From Symbiodinium sp. CCMP2592 (lineage: Eukaryota; Sar; Dinophyceae; Suessiales; Symbiodiniaceae), in NCBI GenBank assembly GCA_905221615.1, contig CAJNDT010005768.1, forward strand, positions 372,001-436,000: DNA of 64,000 nt. The letters run 5' to 3'. Of this stretch, positions 7,665 to 17,136 are shown piece after piece. Each line of letters opens with the position of its first letter. The stretch's first letter is position 1. The notes under the pieces were generated by a model that saw nothing but the letters and a program-made list of their open reading frames with translations, was not told the origin of the DNA and ran no database searches. The translations under genes and the position numbers were made by a program.

Positions 7665-10600
7665 GGACCCGAGTGGAAGAGCTCCGCTACCAGAGGTTCC
7701 AACTGACTGTGAAGAGTACGAGCCTTCGGAGTTGGGTGATGATGAGGGTGATGATGGAGCTGGTGTGGGACCCATACCAATGGATGTGAAGCCTCCAGAG
7801 TCAACGTACCTACTCCTTGCGGAGCCACTCCTTAACGACAAGGGGCCTACGGTGGCCTCTGCCATCCAGTCAATCGTCCTCTACCTCCAGAGCTTGAATG
7901 TGCCGGCGCTTCGGTTCCATTCCGACCGAGCCGCTCAGCTGATGACACGGTCTTTGACAATGTGGCTTCATGGCCAAGCCATCCGGACTTCTACGAGCAC
8001 GCCTGGTGTTCCTCAGGAGAATGGCGCGGCCGAGTGTGCGGTGAAGGAGGTGAAGCTCACTACAAGGAAGATACTATCCTCTTCTACTCTTGACAGGACT
8101 TTCTGGCCTGTGGCGGCAAAGGCAGCAGCTTCAATGCAAAGGGCACGGGTTCTACGACAAGTACCAAGGATGGCCGCTGCTATTGGAGCCAAAGTTCTGG
8201 TGAAGAAGCGAAGGTATGCAGCTTCAGGTGCTTTGATCCGGATGGAGTTTGATGAGCGCTGGGCCGAAGGTGTTTATCTGGGTCTGTCAGACCAGGTGAA
8301 TGATGGACATTTGGTCTATGTAGATGGGATCTTCACCCATACCAAGAATGCGGAGGACCAGGCCAACTTGATTGATGCTGGAGAACACCGTGGAGATGGA
8401 GAACTCCGTTTGGGCGGTGAAGGACGTGAGCACCCTGAAGCAGGGAGTCCGCCAGCTACAAGAAGGAAGATTGTTGGAAAGTCCGCACCTAGGATGGCGG
8501 TGTTTGGCGATGGGGAGCCCACCTATGATGACGACCTGGAGAGCGACAAGGGAGAAATGTCAGATCTCGAGGATGAGTTTGTCGAGGAAGATGGTGCCAA
8601 CCCACGGTGCGAACCTCGTGTTGCGGTTCTTGGAGCGGACCAAGGCGGAAGCTTTGGAGGACTTGTTTGTGATGATGGAGAAGTCCTGGACCCGGAGGAC
8701 TACGCGAGGGAGATCTTGTATGAGGATGAGGACATTGATGAGAAGGTCATTCAGCGACTGTTTGATCTACTACCGAACCAGAAGTTCTCAAGGGAGACTC
8801 GGGAGCCAGATGGTGGAGGTGGAAGTCAGAAGGCCTGGGGATCTGGAGCGTTCCGACATGGTGGAGTGCTGGGATTGAGGAACTCTACAAGGAGGTTTCC
8901 CTACTCAACCAGGGTGATCAACCAGTATATCCGAAGAAAGTTGGGTACGTCTACGACCTGGTCGACCTTCTCCATTCACAAGAACCTCAACGTGAAGAGG
9001 CACCGGGACTCCCACAACGCGAGGGATCAATGTTCTCGTTTGATCCCTATCACCGACTTCAAGCAGGGCGGCCTTTGGACCCAGGTGATGCCTTCCGAAC
9101 ATGTGTGCGAGAGCGATGTTGTTGAGATTGATGGGAAACAAGGCCGTGTGCTTCCGTTGTTTTCCGAGGAGGGGGAGAGGAAGGTGGTTTCCTTTGATTC
9201 CCGTCAGTGGCACGCTACGATGCCATGGCAAGGAGAACGAGTGGTTTTGGCGGTCTATACGGTCCGTGGTCTCAACAAGATTTCGCAGGCGGATGAGGAC
9301 CTGGCGCTGGATTTGGGTTTCCCTCTACCGCTGAATGTGGAGGACGAGCCAAGGATGTGTAAGTGTAAGATGCTCCAAGGCGAAGGCGGGGAACAAGTTG
9401 AAATGGACTTGGAGCTGGAGACGACTGAGTCTGTGATGCACATCAGGATGTCCGAGGAAGAATGGGAAACTACGAGCGCTAGGTATGGTGTGGACCACTA
9501 CATCCCCGAGATGGCAACGAGATGGCGATTGGTTCAGCCAGTTGATGGAGATTTGAACTCAGTGATCCCAGCGGCTATTGTGGCAGATCTTGGAAGAGAC
9601 TGGGCTGAACATCCCAGGATCTATTTGGAATCTGAGGAGGGCGAGGAGCTTCAAGTTGGAAGGTTCCTGGCGCTGAGATCCTACCGAGTGCCCAACTACG
9701 ATCCGGATGGGAGGGATGCGAGCTTCATCAAGGCTTTCAAGATACGCAATGACGTGATGAACATCGAGGAGGTGATTGTTTTGTGGATCCACCGGCGGGT
9801 TATTGTACGAAGAGCACCAAGGGATGATCCTGCAAGGGACCGTGGAGGACCAGGACCACCCGAGAGCCCAGATCCGCGGCCGGACAACTACGACCATCGA
9901 AGGGTGATGCCACGAGTCGCCATGATGAAGGTTGAGGAGCCTGAGACGTTGATGTGGTTCGTCGAGGTTTCTGAAGACGAGCTTGCCGAGGAGGGGGAGG
10001 CCCGAATGATGAAGGCCACCCAAGATACCTTGTATACGCCCAACATCGAGGACCTCCTTTCGAAGGTAAGCGTTGGCAACCCTCTCAAGGTGACCCACAC
10101 AGTTGATCCTCGAGAAGTGTTACCAGTGGTGGACAAGTGGGTGCCAGCCATGAAGGCTGAACTCAACTCGCTGGAGCAGATGCCAGCGATCAAGAAGTAC
10201 CGTGGCACCGAGGCCGCGGCGCTGAGGAGAGATCCAAATGTGATCATCGTTCCCAGCAAGCTGGTTTTTACTGTCAAACCCAGCGGGACGCCGGGTGAAT
10301 TTCGCCGCAAGGTGCGCGGCGTGGCTTGTGGAAACTTCTCTGGAGAGACTGCGGAGGAGTTGGGTGACATCTACTCGGCTGGGGCAACGATAGACCTAGT
10401 GAGGCTATGTCTGGCGGAGAAGAATGCCCACCGAGACTGGATCGCCGTGACCGACGACATCAAGACAGCCTTCCTCAGAGCCCCGATCCCGGAGATGCCA
10501 AATGGACGGAGGTACGCCATGGAGGCGCCACGTGCAATGGTGAGAGCGCAGCTCGCCGAGCCAGGCGAGTTATGGCTTGCCACAGCAGCCGTCTATGGCT

Positions 10601-11496
10601 TTCAACGGAGTCCTCGTTGGTGGTCTGAACATAGAAATCAGACCGTGCGGAAGGCTACGTGGAAGTCGAAGACCGGGCGCAGTGTGAAGGTGATCGCATG
10701 CGTGACGGATGAGAACTTGCACAAGCTTGTTGAGGTCCAGGAGGATGGGACTGAGAAGGTTGTGGGCTATGTCCTATTCTACGTCGACGACAAGTTGGCG
10801 GTGGGACCCCCGGAGTTTGTCCATGGCTTCTACGACTGGTTGGAGTCCACTTGGGAAACTAGTGGCCGGGAGGAGGTTACGAGGGACTCCGTGGTTCGGT
10901 TTTTGGGCCTGGAGCTGTCAGTTGAGCCGGATGGGAGAATGAAGATCGCGCAGCGGGGCTATGTTGATGAGCTCTTGAGGCGCCGTGAGGTCACGACCTT
11001 CAGCAAGGTCCCGTTCCTTAAGGAATGGGCCGCAGAGGAGATCCCGGTGGACGCCGACAAGAGCCCAGCACTGGTGAAGGAGGCCCAACAACGGTGCGGT
11101 GAAATCTTGTGGACCACCCAGCGCACAAGGCCAGATGCTAGCTACGCTGCTATGATGATGGCGAGACTGCCCACCAGGTGGCCAGAACGGGCGATTCAGA
11201 TTTCCAAGAAGATTTTGTCCTACTACAATGCCACGCGAGATGCGGGTTTTGTCGTGGAGCGGGATCAGCCTGGGAACCTGGTGATGTTCAGCGACGCGTC
11301 GCATTCTCCATCGGGATCAAAGTCCGTCTCTGGAACATTGATATTGTGGAGAGGCCTTCCGATATCATGGAGGGCGGCAAACCAAGGACTGACGGCCCTG
11401 AGCAGCGCTGAAGCAGAGCTTATTGCCTTGAGCGAAGGAGCTCAGTTGATGAGAGCGGTGAAGACTACTCTTTCCGATCGGAGGCATCTGAAATGA
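7609..11496 (+). CDS. pol: Integrase(C)-dioxygenase-like-reverse transcriptase-RNase H polyprotein segment
   Basis: Residues are counted from 7609, an ATG that is probably internal. The integrase core continues with D106 (FHSDRAAQ) and E142 (PQENGAAE), giving D,D35E spacing. An acidic linker (~270-410) follows, then a dioxygenase-like domain (~420-560), then a second linker. The Copia reverse transcriptase spans ~833-1140, with D949/D950 in TDDIKTAFL and the catalytic FYVDDK (Y1058-D1061). RNase H starts near 1165 with D1229 (FSDASHSPSG) and E1268 (SSAEAELIAL). The frame stops at 11494-11496 within RNase H, and the rest of that domain is in the frame beginning at 11493, which overlaps as ATGA. 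All key catalytic residues visible here are intact. The product copies element RNA into DNA and integrates it. Confidence 0.93.
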   Translation: MSRVSLNLAEVGCKDLFDEDPSGRAPLPEVPTDCEEYEPSELGDDEGDDGAGVGPIPMDVKPPESTYLLLAEPLLNDKGPTVASAIQSIVLYLQSLNVPALRFHSDRAAQLMTRSLTMWLHGQAIRTSTSTPGVPQENGAAECAVKEVKLTTRKILSSSTLDRTFWPVAAKAAASMQRARVLRQVPRMAAAIGAKVLVKKRRYAASGALIRMEFDERWAEGVYLGLSDQVNDGHLVYVDGIFTHTKNAEDQANLIDAGEHRGDGELRLGGEGREHPEAGSPPATRRKIVGKSAPRMAVFGDGEPTYDDDLESDKGEMSDLEDEFVEEDGANPRCEPRVAVLGADQGGSFGGLVCDDGEVLDPEDYAREILYEDEDIDEKVIQRLFDLLPNQKFSRETREPDGGGGSQKAWGSGAFRHGGVLGLRNSTRRFPYSTRVINQYIRRKLGTSTTWSTFSIHKNLNVKRHRDSHNARDQCSRLIPITDFKQGGLWTQVMPSEHVCESDVVEIDGKQGRVLPLFSEEGERKVVSFDSRQWHATMPWQGERVVLAVYTVRGLNKISQADEDLALDLGFPLPLNVEDEPRMCKCKMLQGEGGEQVEMDLELETTESVMHIRMSEEEWETTSARYGVDHYIPEMATRWRLVQPVDGDLNSVIPAAIVADLGRDWAEHPRIYLESEEGEELQVGRFLALRSYRVPNYDPDGRDASFIKAFKIRNDVMNIEEVIVLWIHRRVIVRRAPRDDPARDRGGPGPPESPDPRPDNYDHRRVMPRVAMMKVEEPETLMWFVEVSEDELAEEGEARMMKATQDTLYTPNIEDLLSKVSVGNPLKVTHTVDPREVLPVVDKWVPAMKAELNSLEQMPAIKKYRGTEAAALRRDPNVIIVPSKLVFTVKPSGTPGEFRRKVRGVACGNFSGETAEELGDIYSAGATIDLVRLCLAEKNAHRDWIAVTDDIKTAFLRAPIPEMPNGRRYAMEAPRAMVRAQLAEPGELWLATAAVYGFQRSPRWWSEHRNQTVRKATWKSKTGRSVKVIACVTDENLHKLVEVQEDGTEKVVGYVLFYVDDKLAVGPPEFVHGFYDWLESTWETSGREEVTRDSVVRFLGLELSVEPDGRMKIAQRGYVDELLRRREVTTFSKVPFLKEWAAEEIPVDADKSPALVKEAQQRCGEILWTTQRTRPDASYAAMMMARLPTRWPERAIQISKKILSYYNATRDAGFVVERDQPGNLVMFSDASHSPSGSKSVSGTLILWRGLPISWRAANQGLTALSSAEAELIALSEGAQLMRAVKTTLSDRRHLK
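8870..9290 (+). other. 2OG-Fe(II) dioxygenase-like (TET/JBP-type) domain inside pol
   Basis: Within the pol frame, residues ~420-560 carry the double-stranded beta-helix dioxygenase signature. FSIHKNLNVKRHRDSHN places an H-x-D iron-binding pair at H465/D467, followed by N470. A GGLW turn follows. Then comes DSRQWHATMPWQGERVVLAVY, split here as DSRQWHATMP (distal iron ligand H535) and ERVVLAVY (R544, the 2-oxoglutarate-binding Arg). The H-to-H spacing is 70 residues and H-to-Arg is 9, within the usual range. The pattern T-x-S-I-x2-N before H-x-D-x2-N resembles TET/JBP hydroxylases of 5-methylcytosine or thymine. A standard Copia polyprotein has nothing comparable between integrase and reverse transcriptase. 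The family match is from motif recognition only; substrate and activity are unknown. Confidence 0.7.
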
Positions 11497-12674
11497 GGGT
11501 TGATGCAACGGCTGCTATAGCGGTTGCTAGCTCAGGTGGGAGCTGGAGAACCCGACACCTTCGACTTCGGGAAAACTGGCTGGTGGAATTGGTGAACTCC
11601 GACGAGTACCAGTTGAAGCACCAACCGGGTGTGGAACAGCTTGCGGATGGTTTGACTAAGCAGTTGGCCTCACGTGCTTGGAAGTTGCTTGAAGAGTGGG
11701 GGTTCTACCGTGGAAGTGGCTCTGCTGACCTCAAGAAGATCACGTTTGAGGACAATGAGGTGATGTTTGGAGCCACAGCAGCAAAAGCATCACAAGCCGC
11801 AACGGCAGCATCAGATACCGCAGCCAAAGCATCACAAGCCACAGCGGCAGCATCTGATAACATAGCCAGAGCATCACAAGCCGCCACAGCAGCATCACAG
11901 ATCACAGCAGCAACAGCCCTGAATGAAGGTGTCCTGAGTAGGTGTACCCAGGTTCTACTAGGTCTAGGGTTGCTGGCTGGTGTAACTGGCGAGAATGTGG
12001 AGGAAGTTCAAGCCTACACAGGTGTGGATTCTGAGTACGAGCTTTGGATTGCAGTTCTGTTCGTTATGATCACCACCATTTTTGTGTGGGAGTGGAGCAA
12101 GCGTGCTGCGGGAGGTGTCAAGAAGGCTGTGAGATTGAAGATGTTGTCGGCGAAACCAAAGCCGAAACTCTCAAAGAGCGAGGGCAAGGAGCTTTTAGCT
12201 TTACTGGGAGTTGACGAGAGATCGATTGAACAGGAGGCTAGACTGTCTGCGCTGATTGAGAAGTTCCGTGCAGGGGATACAAGTTTGCCGAGCGAGCCTG
12301 AAGCTGGAAGGGTGTCAGTTTTGGGTGCCGAAGCTCGGGGAAGGACTTCTACGTCGTCTTCTATGTTCTCGAGGCCAACGGTTCAGAGTCGGGAAAGGTT
12401 TCAGCCCGAAAAGTGGAGCAGAGCAGTCCAGACGGACCCTGAGATCCCGCCGGATGTGCCAACGCGTGCCATACATTCGTCTGCGGTTGATGCCAGGATC
12501 CGTTATATCGTGCAGCCGTGGGAGGGCGACATGTATGTGAGCCCCAATGGTGACCGAGTGCACGTGAAGCCCGACTGCCACGGACTTCGGAATGCTTCGA
12601 GGGCTGTGAGGAAGCCTGCGTGTCAGTATTGCCTGAACGACTGGAGGAATCATCCTGACAATACCCGAGGATGA
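11493..12674 (+). CDS. pol: RNase H C-terminus fused to a membrane-anchored Cys/His tail
   Basis: Residues 1-75 complete RNase H: D4 in RVDATAAIA, and the Copia-typical HQPGVEQLADGLTKQL with D52. Then follows a ~320-residue extension. It has an Ala-rich stretch with 3-4 imperfect 15-residue repeats (AAKASQAATAASD type, ~95-140); a short hydrophobic segment (~151-164); a clear membrane span (ELWIAVLFVMITTIFVWEW, ~183-201) followed by basic residues; a Lys-rich and then helical region (~205-260); a Ser/Pro-rich linker; and a C-terminal cluster H357-x4-C362, C377-x2-C380. The tail is not part of canonical Copia pol. Its position and membrane span recall env-like genes of some plant Copia elements, but I see no homology to them. 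The start codon is probably not real; a shift joins it to the preceding frame. Confidence 0.8.
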   Translation: MRVDATAAIAVASSGGSWRTRHLRLRENWLVELVNSDEYQLKHQPGVEQLADGLTKQLASRAWKLLEEWGFYRGSGSADLKKITFEDNEVMFGATAAKASQAATAASDTAAKASQATAAASDNIARASQAATAASQITAATALNEGVLSRCTQVLLGLGLLAGVTGENVEEVQAYTGVDSEYELWIAVLFVMITTIFVWEWSKRAAGGVKKAVRLKMLSAKPKPKLSKSEGKELLALLGVDERSIEQEARLSALIEKFRAGDTSLPSEPEAGRVSVLGAEARGRTSTSSSMFSRPTVQSRERFQPEKWSRAVQTDPEIPPDVPTRAIHSSAVDARIRYIVQPWEGDMYVSPNGDRVHVKPDCHGLRNASRAVRKPACQYCLNDWRNHPDNTRG

Positions 12675-12735
12675 GATTCTGGAAGTGCTTCAGGTGACAC
12701 GAAGGAATGATGATGGCAGCCTTACCGGGCGCATC

Positions 12736-12744
12736 AAGGAGGGG
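12736..12744 (+). other. polypurine tract
   Basis: AAGGAGGGG lies immediately before the TG of the 3' LTR, the expected primer site for plus-strand DNA synthesis. Confidence 0.85.
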
Positions 12745-13100
12745 TGCTGAATCCTGAAGCACTGCCTTTGTACAGGACCATGAGTGGAGCTTGTGGTTTG
12801 CAGGACCTTGAATTGTGGCTCCGTCAAGCGGAGTTTGGCTCGAGGAGCCATGATCGACAGAAGCCAGCAAGGACGTTAAGTCTTAGCTCGTGAGCGAAAG
12901 TCGAAGTCCTAAGTTATGCACAGATGCACTTAGGAACTCACGCACTTTGTTGCTGTGCCGTAAAAAGGACGGAAGGTCGTCTCTGCCCATGGCCGTTGAG
13001 GTTCCTTCGGGGATCATCCGATAAAGTTTGGAACGATTCTTCGAAGGAGGCGTCAAGCGATGCAGGTTCCAGCTGAAGAGCCTACTCAGGGCGCTCTTCA
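12745..13100 (+). repeat. 3' LTR
   Basis: A 356-bp copy of the 5' LTR with TG/CA ends and two substitutions. It ends directly against the microsatellite. Its copy of the ATG (13060) opens a frame that runs into the microsatellite and would encode poly-Leu; this is an insertion-site accident, not a gene. Confidence 0.97.
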
Positions 13101-13105
13101 ACTGC
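13101..13105 (+). repeat. right target-site duplication (actgc)
   Basis: Partner of 2593-2597 with one mismatch, at the edge of the trinucleotide repeat. Confidence 0.5.
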
Positions 13106-13152
13106 TACTACTACTACTACTACCACTACTACTACTACTACTACTACGACTA

Positions 13153-13233
<81 letters not shown>

Positions 13234-13236
13234 CTG

Positions 13237-13310
<74 letters not shown>

Positions 13311-13323
13311 GCTACTGCTATAA
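13103..13323. repeat. (CTA)n microsatellite, right flank of the retrotransposon
   Basis: About 220 bases of CTA trinucleotides, with occasional CCA, CGA, CCT and CTG variants. It resumes the repeat interrupted at 2597. The long open frames on both strands (poly-Tyr/poly-Leu, poly-Ser/poly-Val) are produced by the repeat. Confidence 0.95.
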
Positions 13324-13777
13324 ACTACTGTTACTACCACCACCACAACACCACAACACGCCTGCCCACAAACATCCACCGCACGCACATGACGCAAAGC
13401 CGCGAGCAAAGCAGTTGCAAAGCTAGAAGTTTGAAGATCTCGAAGCGAAATCAGCAATGGCGATGCACGATGCCCCCTTTGGAACCAACCTACCCACAAT
13501 TGCAGAGCGAGCCAGCCCTGGAGCCGTCCATGCTGCCGACCGTTCCATCCAAGCAAAGACTTTGAGCATGGGGTGTTCTATAATTCGATGATTTCGTGCA
13601 TGAAATCTCAAGGTCGCAGGCGGGCCGGTCTCCTAAAGCTTGAGGATGCAGCACTTCGGAACTATCTGACCCATTCATGTACTCGTGGCTGCATCGAAGC
13701 AGTTCGCGTCATTGCAAAGGAACAACACAGCAGCTGCAACTGCCATCCAAACCCGCTTCGTTGCCGGGCTATCGCTC

Positions 13778-14005
13778 TCATCTCCCTGCCTGAGGCAAGT
13801 CGGCCAGTCGCCTCACCGCCTCCACGGCAACTCCTTCGAGCAGCTCCTTCGCAGCTTGAAACGCTAACGCGCGACCATCACTCAAAGAAGTAGCAGGAGT
13901 GCCGGAATACCCCATCTTCGTGATTCCGGCTTTGGAAGCAGCACGAAGAGGGGTTCTCAAGAAGATGCCAACTTCGGCAGTATTTTCGACGGCCCCCCAA
14001 TTCAA
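13778..14005 (-). CDS. candidate coding exon, unknown product
   Basis: An open stretch of 75 codons on the minus strand containing a helix-like run, DGRALAFQAAKELLEGVAVE, which looks like real protein. Nothing was recognised. Other parts of 13,324-15,800 are open in several frames on both strands and I cannot separate coding from non-coding there. Confidence 0.2.
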   Translation of the reverse strand: MNWGAVENTAEVGIFLRTPLRAASKAGITKMGYSGTPATSLSDGRALAFQAAKELLEGVAVEAVRRLADLPQAGR

Positions 14006-15829
14006 TGTGCCTTGCCGCCCTGTTCCGCATGGGTCTTCGCAGCGAGTGCCAAGCCTGGGTGTGCAGCAGAGGCCCGCGGCGCTTGGAGTCGGAGACGCGT
14101 GGACTTCTTCAGGCCCCAGGAGCGAATCAGCTCCGCCGCTGGAAGCTCAGACAGTGCAGGACGCACCTCCAGGCACCAACACTGTGCGGCAGGTATACGT
14201 GCCAGGTAACGTACATGTTGCACAACATTCATGAAGCCGCTGCCTTGGCTGCAGTGGCAGAGAGCAGTGAAGCCCAAAGTGCTGAGGGGACTTCCGGGGC
14301 TTCATCCTTGAGAATTTGCACACTCGGCAAGTCTGCAGCACGACCGAACCGCCACAGACAATGTGTCCTTGCCCTCCGTTCGCCGCGGCTTCGCCAGAGC
14401 CAAGACCAAGCGAATGGCCTGCGAAAATATACCACGGCTTGTCGGCTCTTCTCTTCACAATCGGTGTCCCCATCACATTTGCATTTGCCTCGCTGGCCTG
14501 CCACTGGCTCAGCACCTGCCGTTCCCATCGAACAATGAGAATGTTTCGAACAGAGAGAGCCCTAGGCCCTAGTCATTGGAGTTAAAGTGGATGGAAGTGG
14601 ATGCATCCGTGCAGCCCCGGGCCTGCACTGCTGCATCCATCACCTCGGACCCGAAAACCAGCTCTGTTGAGGGCCCTGACGGGGAGTAGGCTGCCCTAGT
14701 GGCAGCATGACCACCTCTGAGAAGAGCACGGCAGAACTGCAGAATGACAATGAACCCGATTTCGTTGCTGCGACGGCCAGAGCCTCAACAGAGCTTCGCG
14801 GTCAGAACAGGAGCTCCATGAGACTGGGATGGACAAAGTGGAGTAATGCACGAAACGGACGAAACGAATCCACAGTGTTATTGCATCGACCTGATCCGCT
14901 GCAGCCACGGGCTGTAGTGATTAACCTGGGGCATCGACCTGGAGACGAGAAAAAGAGAGCGCTGCGAAGTCCGCCGCTCCTTGTGGATCGCACGAACTTG
15001 CTCGAAAGAACAGCACACACAACTAGTGCTGCCTGCCTCTGCCTGCGAGGTTCTTGCACGCTGCAACGAGCTGTGGTCCTACCAACACAGCTTTCCACGT
15101 GAAGATTTGGGCACAGGCCGCATGCAGCACTCGTCGCATGTCCTTCGTGCCCCTGATCTCCAACCGCAGCCACTGCAGACGCCAGATCCTGGTCATGCAG
15201 AAGCCGAGAATGGCTGAGACTGCTTCTTTTATCAGCGTCTCAGAGCCACATCCAGCTTATCGCATCTGCTCAAGTGAAGCTGTGGTCTCAAGACTCAAGA
15301 CCAAGTCACCAGGCCTCCGTCGGGAGCAGAGCACAGTGCTGTGCCAGAAGGGATGCGCAGCCGTCGAGCAACAAGCCTGCACACATTTTGAGACAGTTCC
15401 GACTCATCCCCAGCCAGCTCCAAGCAATGTTGCTCTCAATCGGCGAGCCGTTGTTCGCCAGCGCCAGCACAACACTGTGAACCGCGGCCGGCGACGTACC
15501 AATACGACCTCTGGGAGTCTACGAAGCAGCAGCTGTAGCGTCGACGATAGAAGTTGGTCGAGGTCCTGGCCAACCTGATGAAGTGCCAACTGGGCAGCCT
15601 GGAGAGGGACAAGAGACATCGTGTATCTACTGCTACTACCACGCATCACGAAACATCTCCGGAAACAGGTCAGGCACAAAGCGATCCGAAAATCGAGCGG
15701 CCGAATCGAAAACGGCGGACTCCCGCACAGACAACAAGGACTCATAGTGAGAACGAACGAACCATAAATTGCGCCCAACCCGCCTGAACTGGACAACAAC
15801 CCGAACCCTCCAAATCGTCAACCGTTAAA

Positions 15830-16140
15830 TCGTCAACATGAGCCCCAGGAGCCGTAAACAGTCGTATAAGCCCACAAACCATAAAAATACAAGCCAACAA
15901 AACAAAAAGACAAAGAAGCTTAGATCCGAAAACCTAAACCTAAGATAGCAAACCCTCAAAACCCTATGCTTGAGAGTACTTTGAGTGCTCGAACGGGCTT
16001 GTGTCCTAGAGTCACCCGTGCTTGAGTTGAAACTATGCTCGAATTCCACATGCATGAACCGCTCATGCTTGAGCCTCAAGTGCTGGTGGCAGCGCCTGAA
16101 TCGCGGTATTAGAGTCACGGCGAGTCCCCGAATCATGCTT
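15830..16140. repeat. CCCTAAA-like stretch followed by degenerate GCTTGAG repeats
   Basis: An A/C-rich stretch with AAACCCT-type words (15,930-15,965) passes into irregular units containing GCTTGAG, GCTCGAA or TTGAGT about every 20-30 bases. A similar pair of repeat types occurs at 48,960-49,380. No gene is seen in it. From 16,140 to 17,130 there are only ambiguous open frames. Confidence 0.45.
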
Positions 16141-17136
16141 CGACGTCCAGAAGCAAGGTGAAAGCCACGCCCAAAGACCTCAATTCGGCGAGTCAGCTTG
16201 CCTCCTTCGCAAAGCCCATGGCTTTGGCAGCCGCTGCGCCCGAAGTCGCTTCAAGGATCTTGGCCAGTGGAGCCTCTTGAACAGAATGAGGTGCGATGCT
16301 ATGCAGCGTTGCTGCGCACGCAGAGGTCATGCATCTACCGCTTCAACTGGACAGTGGAAGCCTCGGCGAGGGGTGGCGATGTGATCCTGGCGAGAACTTG
16401 CACACATTCAGATTCAGCAACGTTGTGCTTGCATGCAGTCACTGTGTGAAGTCGGCACACTGATGACTTACTGCTTGCTCAATCATGCGCTGGCAGGAAG
16501 CGAGGACTACGTAGTCTGGACCTTCCGTTATAGTATCGGTTGCCAGTACATGCACTTGATCAACGTGCAAAGTGTCCTGGCCAGGATGTTGCTGTGCGAG
16601 GACATCCCGGGCAGCATCAGCACGATCCGGAGATCGTCAAGCTTCACCTGATGTCTCGCTGAAAGCACACTCGCGAAGGCCCTGGCTTCCAGTGTTCGTG
16701 TCTCAATCGCAAATGGCAGAAAAGGCACAGCTGGGCAGGACATGCACCAGAACCCTCCCTTTCGTACATGGTATGAGCACGAATCAGGGGTGACGCCAAT
16801 TGCACAACTGTTCGATGTCGCCCCTCCAATTCAAAAGCAGAGGCGGAGACCTCTTGCAAGGAGACGAGAAAGTTTTTATAGAACAGATAGTGGCCAAGCC
16901 GGGGTTTCGCTCGGGGAATCTCACGGAGTTTCCGGCTAAGGCGAGAGACAGGTCGGACATGGCTCATGTGCGATGCGAGCCGACGCACCCGAACAACCAT
17001 TCGAGAAAGAAAGCACGGTGAGGGTTCCCACTGAGGTCGGTAGTGCACCACGGCGAATCGAGGGCCGGAGTACGGATCAGGTTTCCCGAAATGCAACTGC
17101 ATACCCCTTGGATATGATGGTGATTCGGTGGAGCCT

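Larger units (their letters stand above)
2598..13100 (+). mobile_element. complete Copia-type (Ty1/copia) LTR retrotransposon
   Basis: This 10,503-bp element has 356-bp direct LTRs that start TG and end CA, a polypurine tract directly before the 3' LTR, and a near-perfect 5-bp target duplication. The internal region encodes, in order, Gag, protease, integrase, reverse transcriptase and RNase H. Integrase preceding reverse transcriptase defines the Copia superfamily. The long reading frames alternate between two phases (2913 and 3537 in one, 3133 and 7609 in the other, 11493 back in the first), so either several indels or frameshifting separate them. LTR identity of 354/356 indicates a recent insertion. 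Two non-canonical regions are present: a dioxygenase-like domain between integrase and reverse transcriptase, and a membrane-anchored Cys/His tail after RNase H. Confidence 0.96.

Noticed and set aside
13028..13556. Poly-Tyr, poly-Leu and poly-Ser open frames over the CTA microsatellite
   Set aside because: Any trinucleotide repeat without stops gives long open frames on both strands; no flanking coding evidence.
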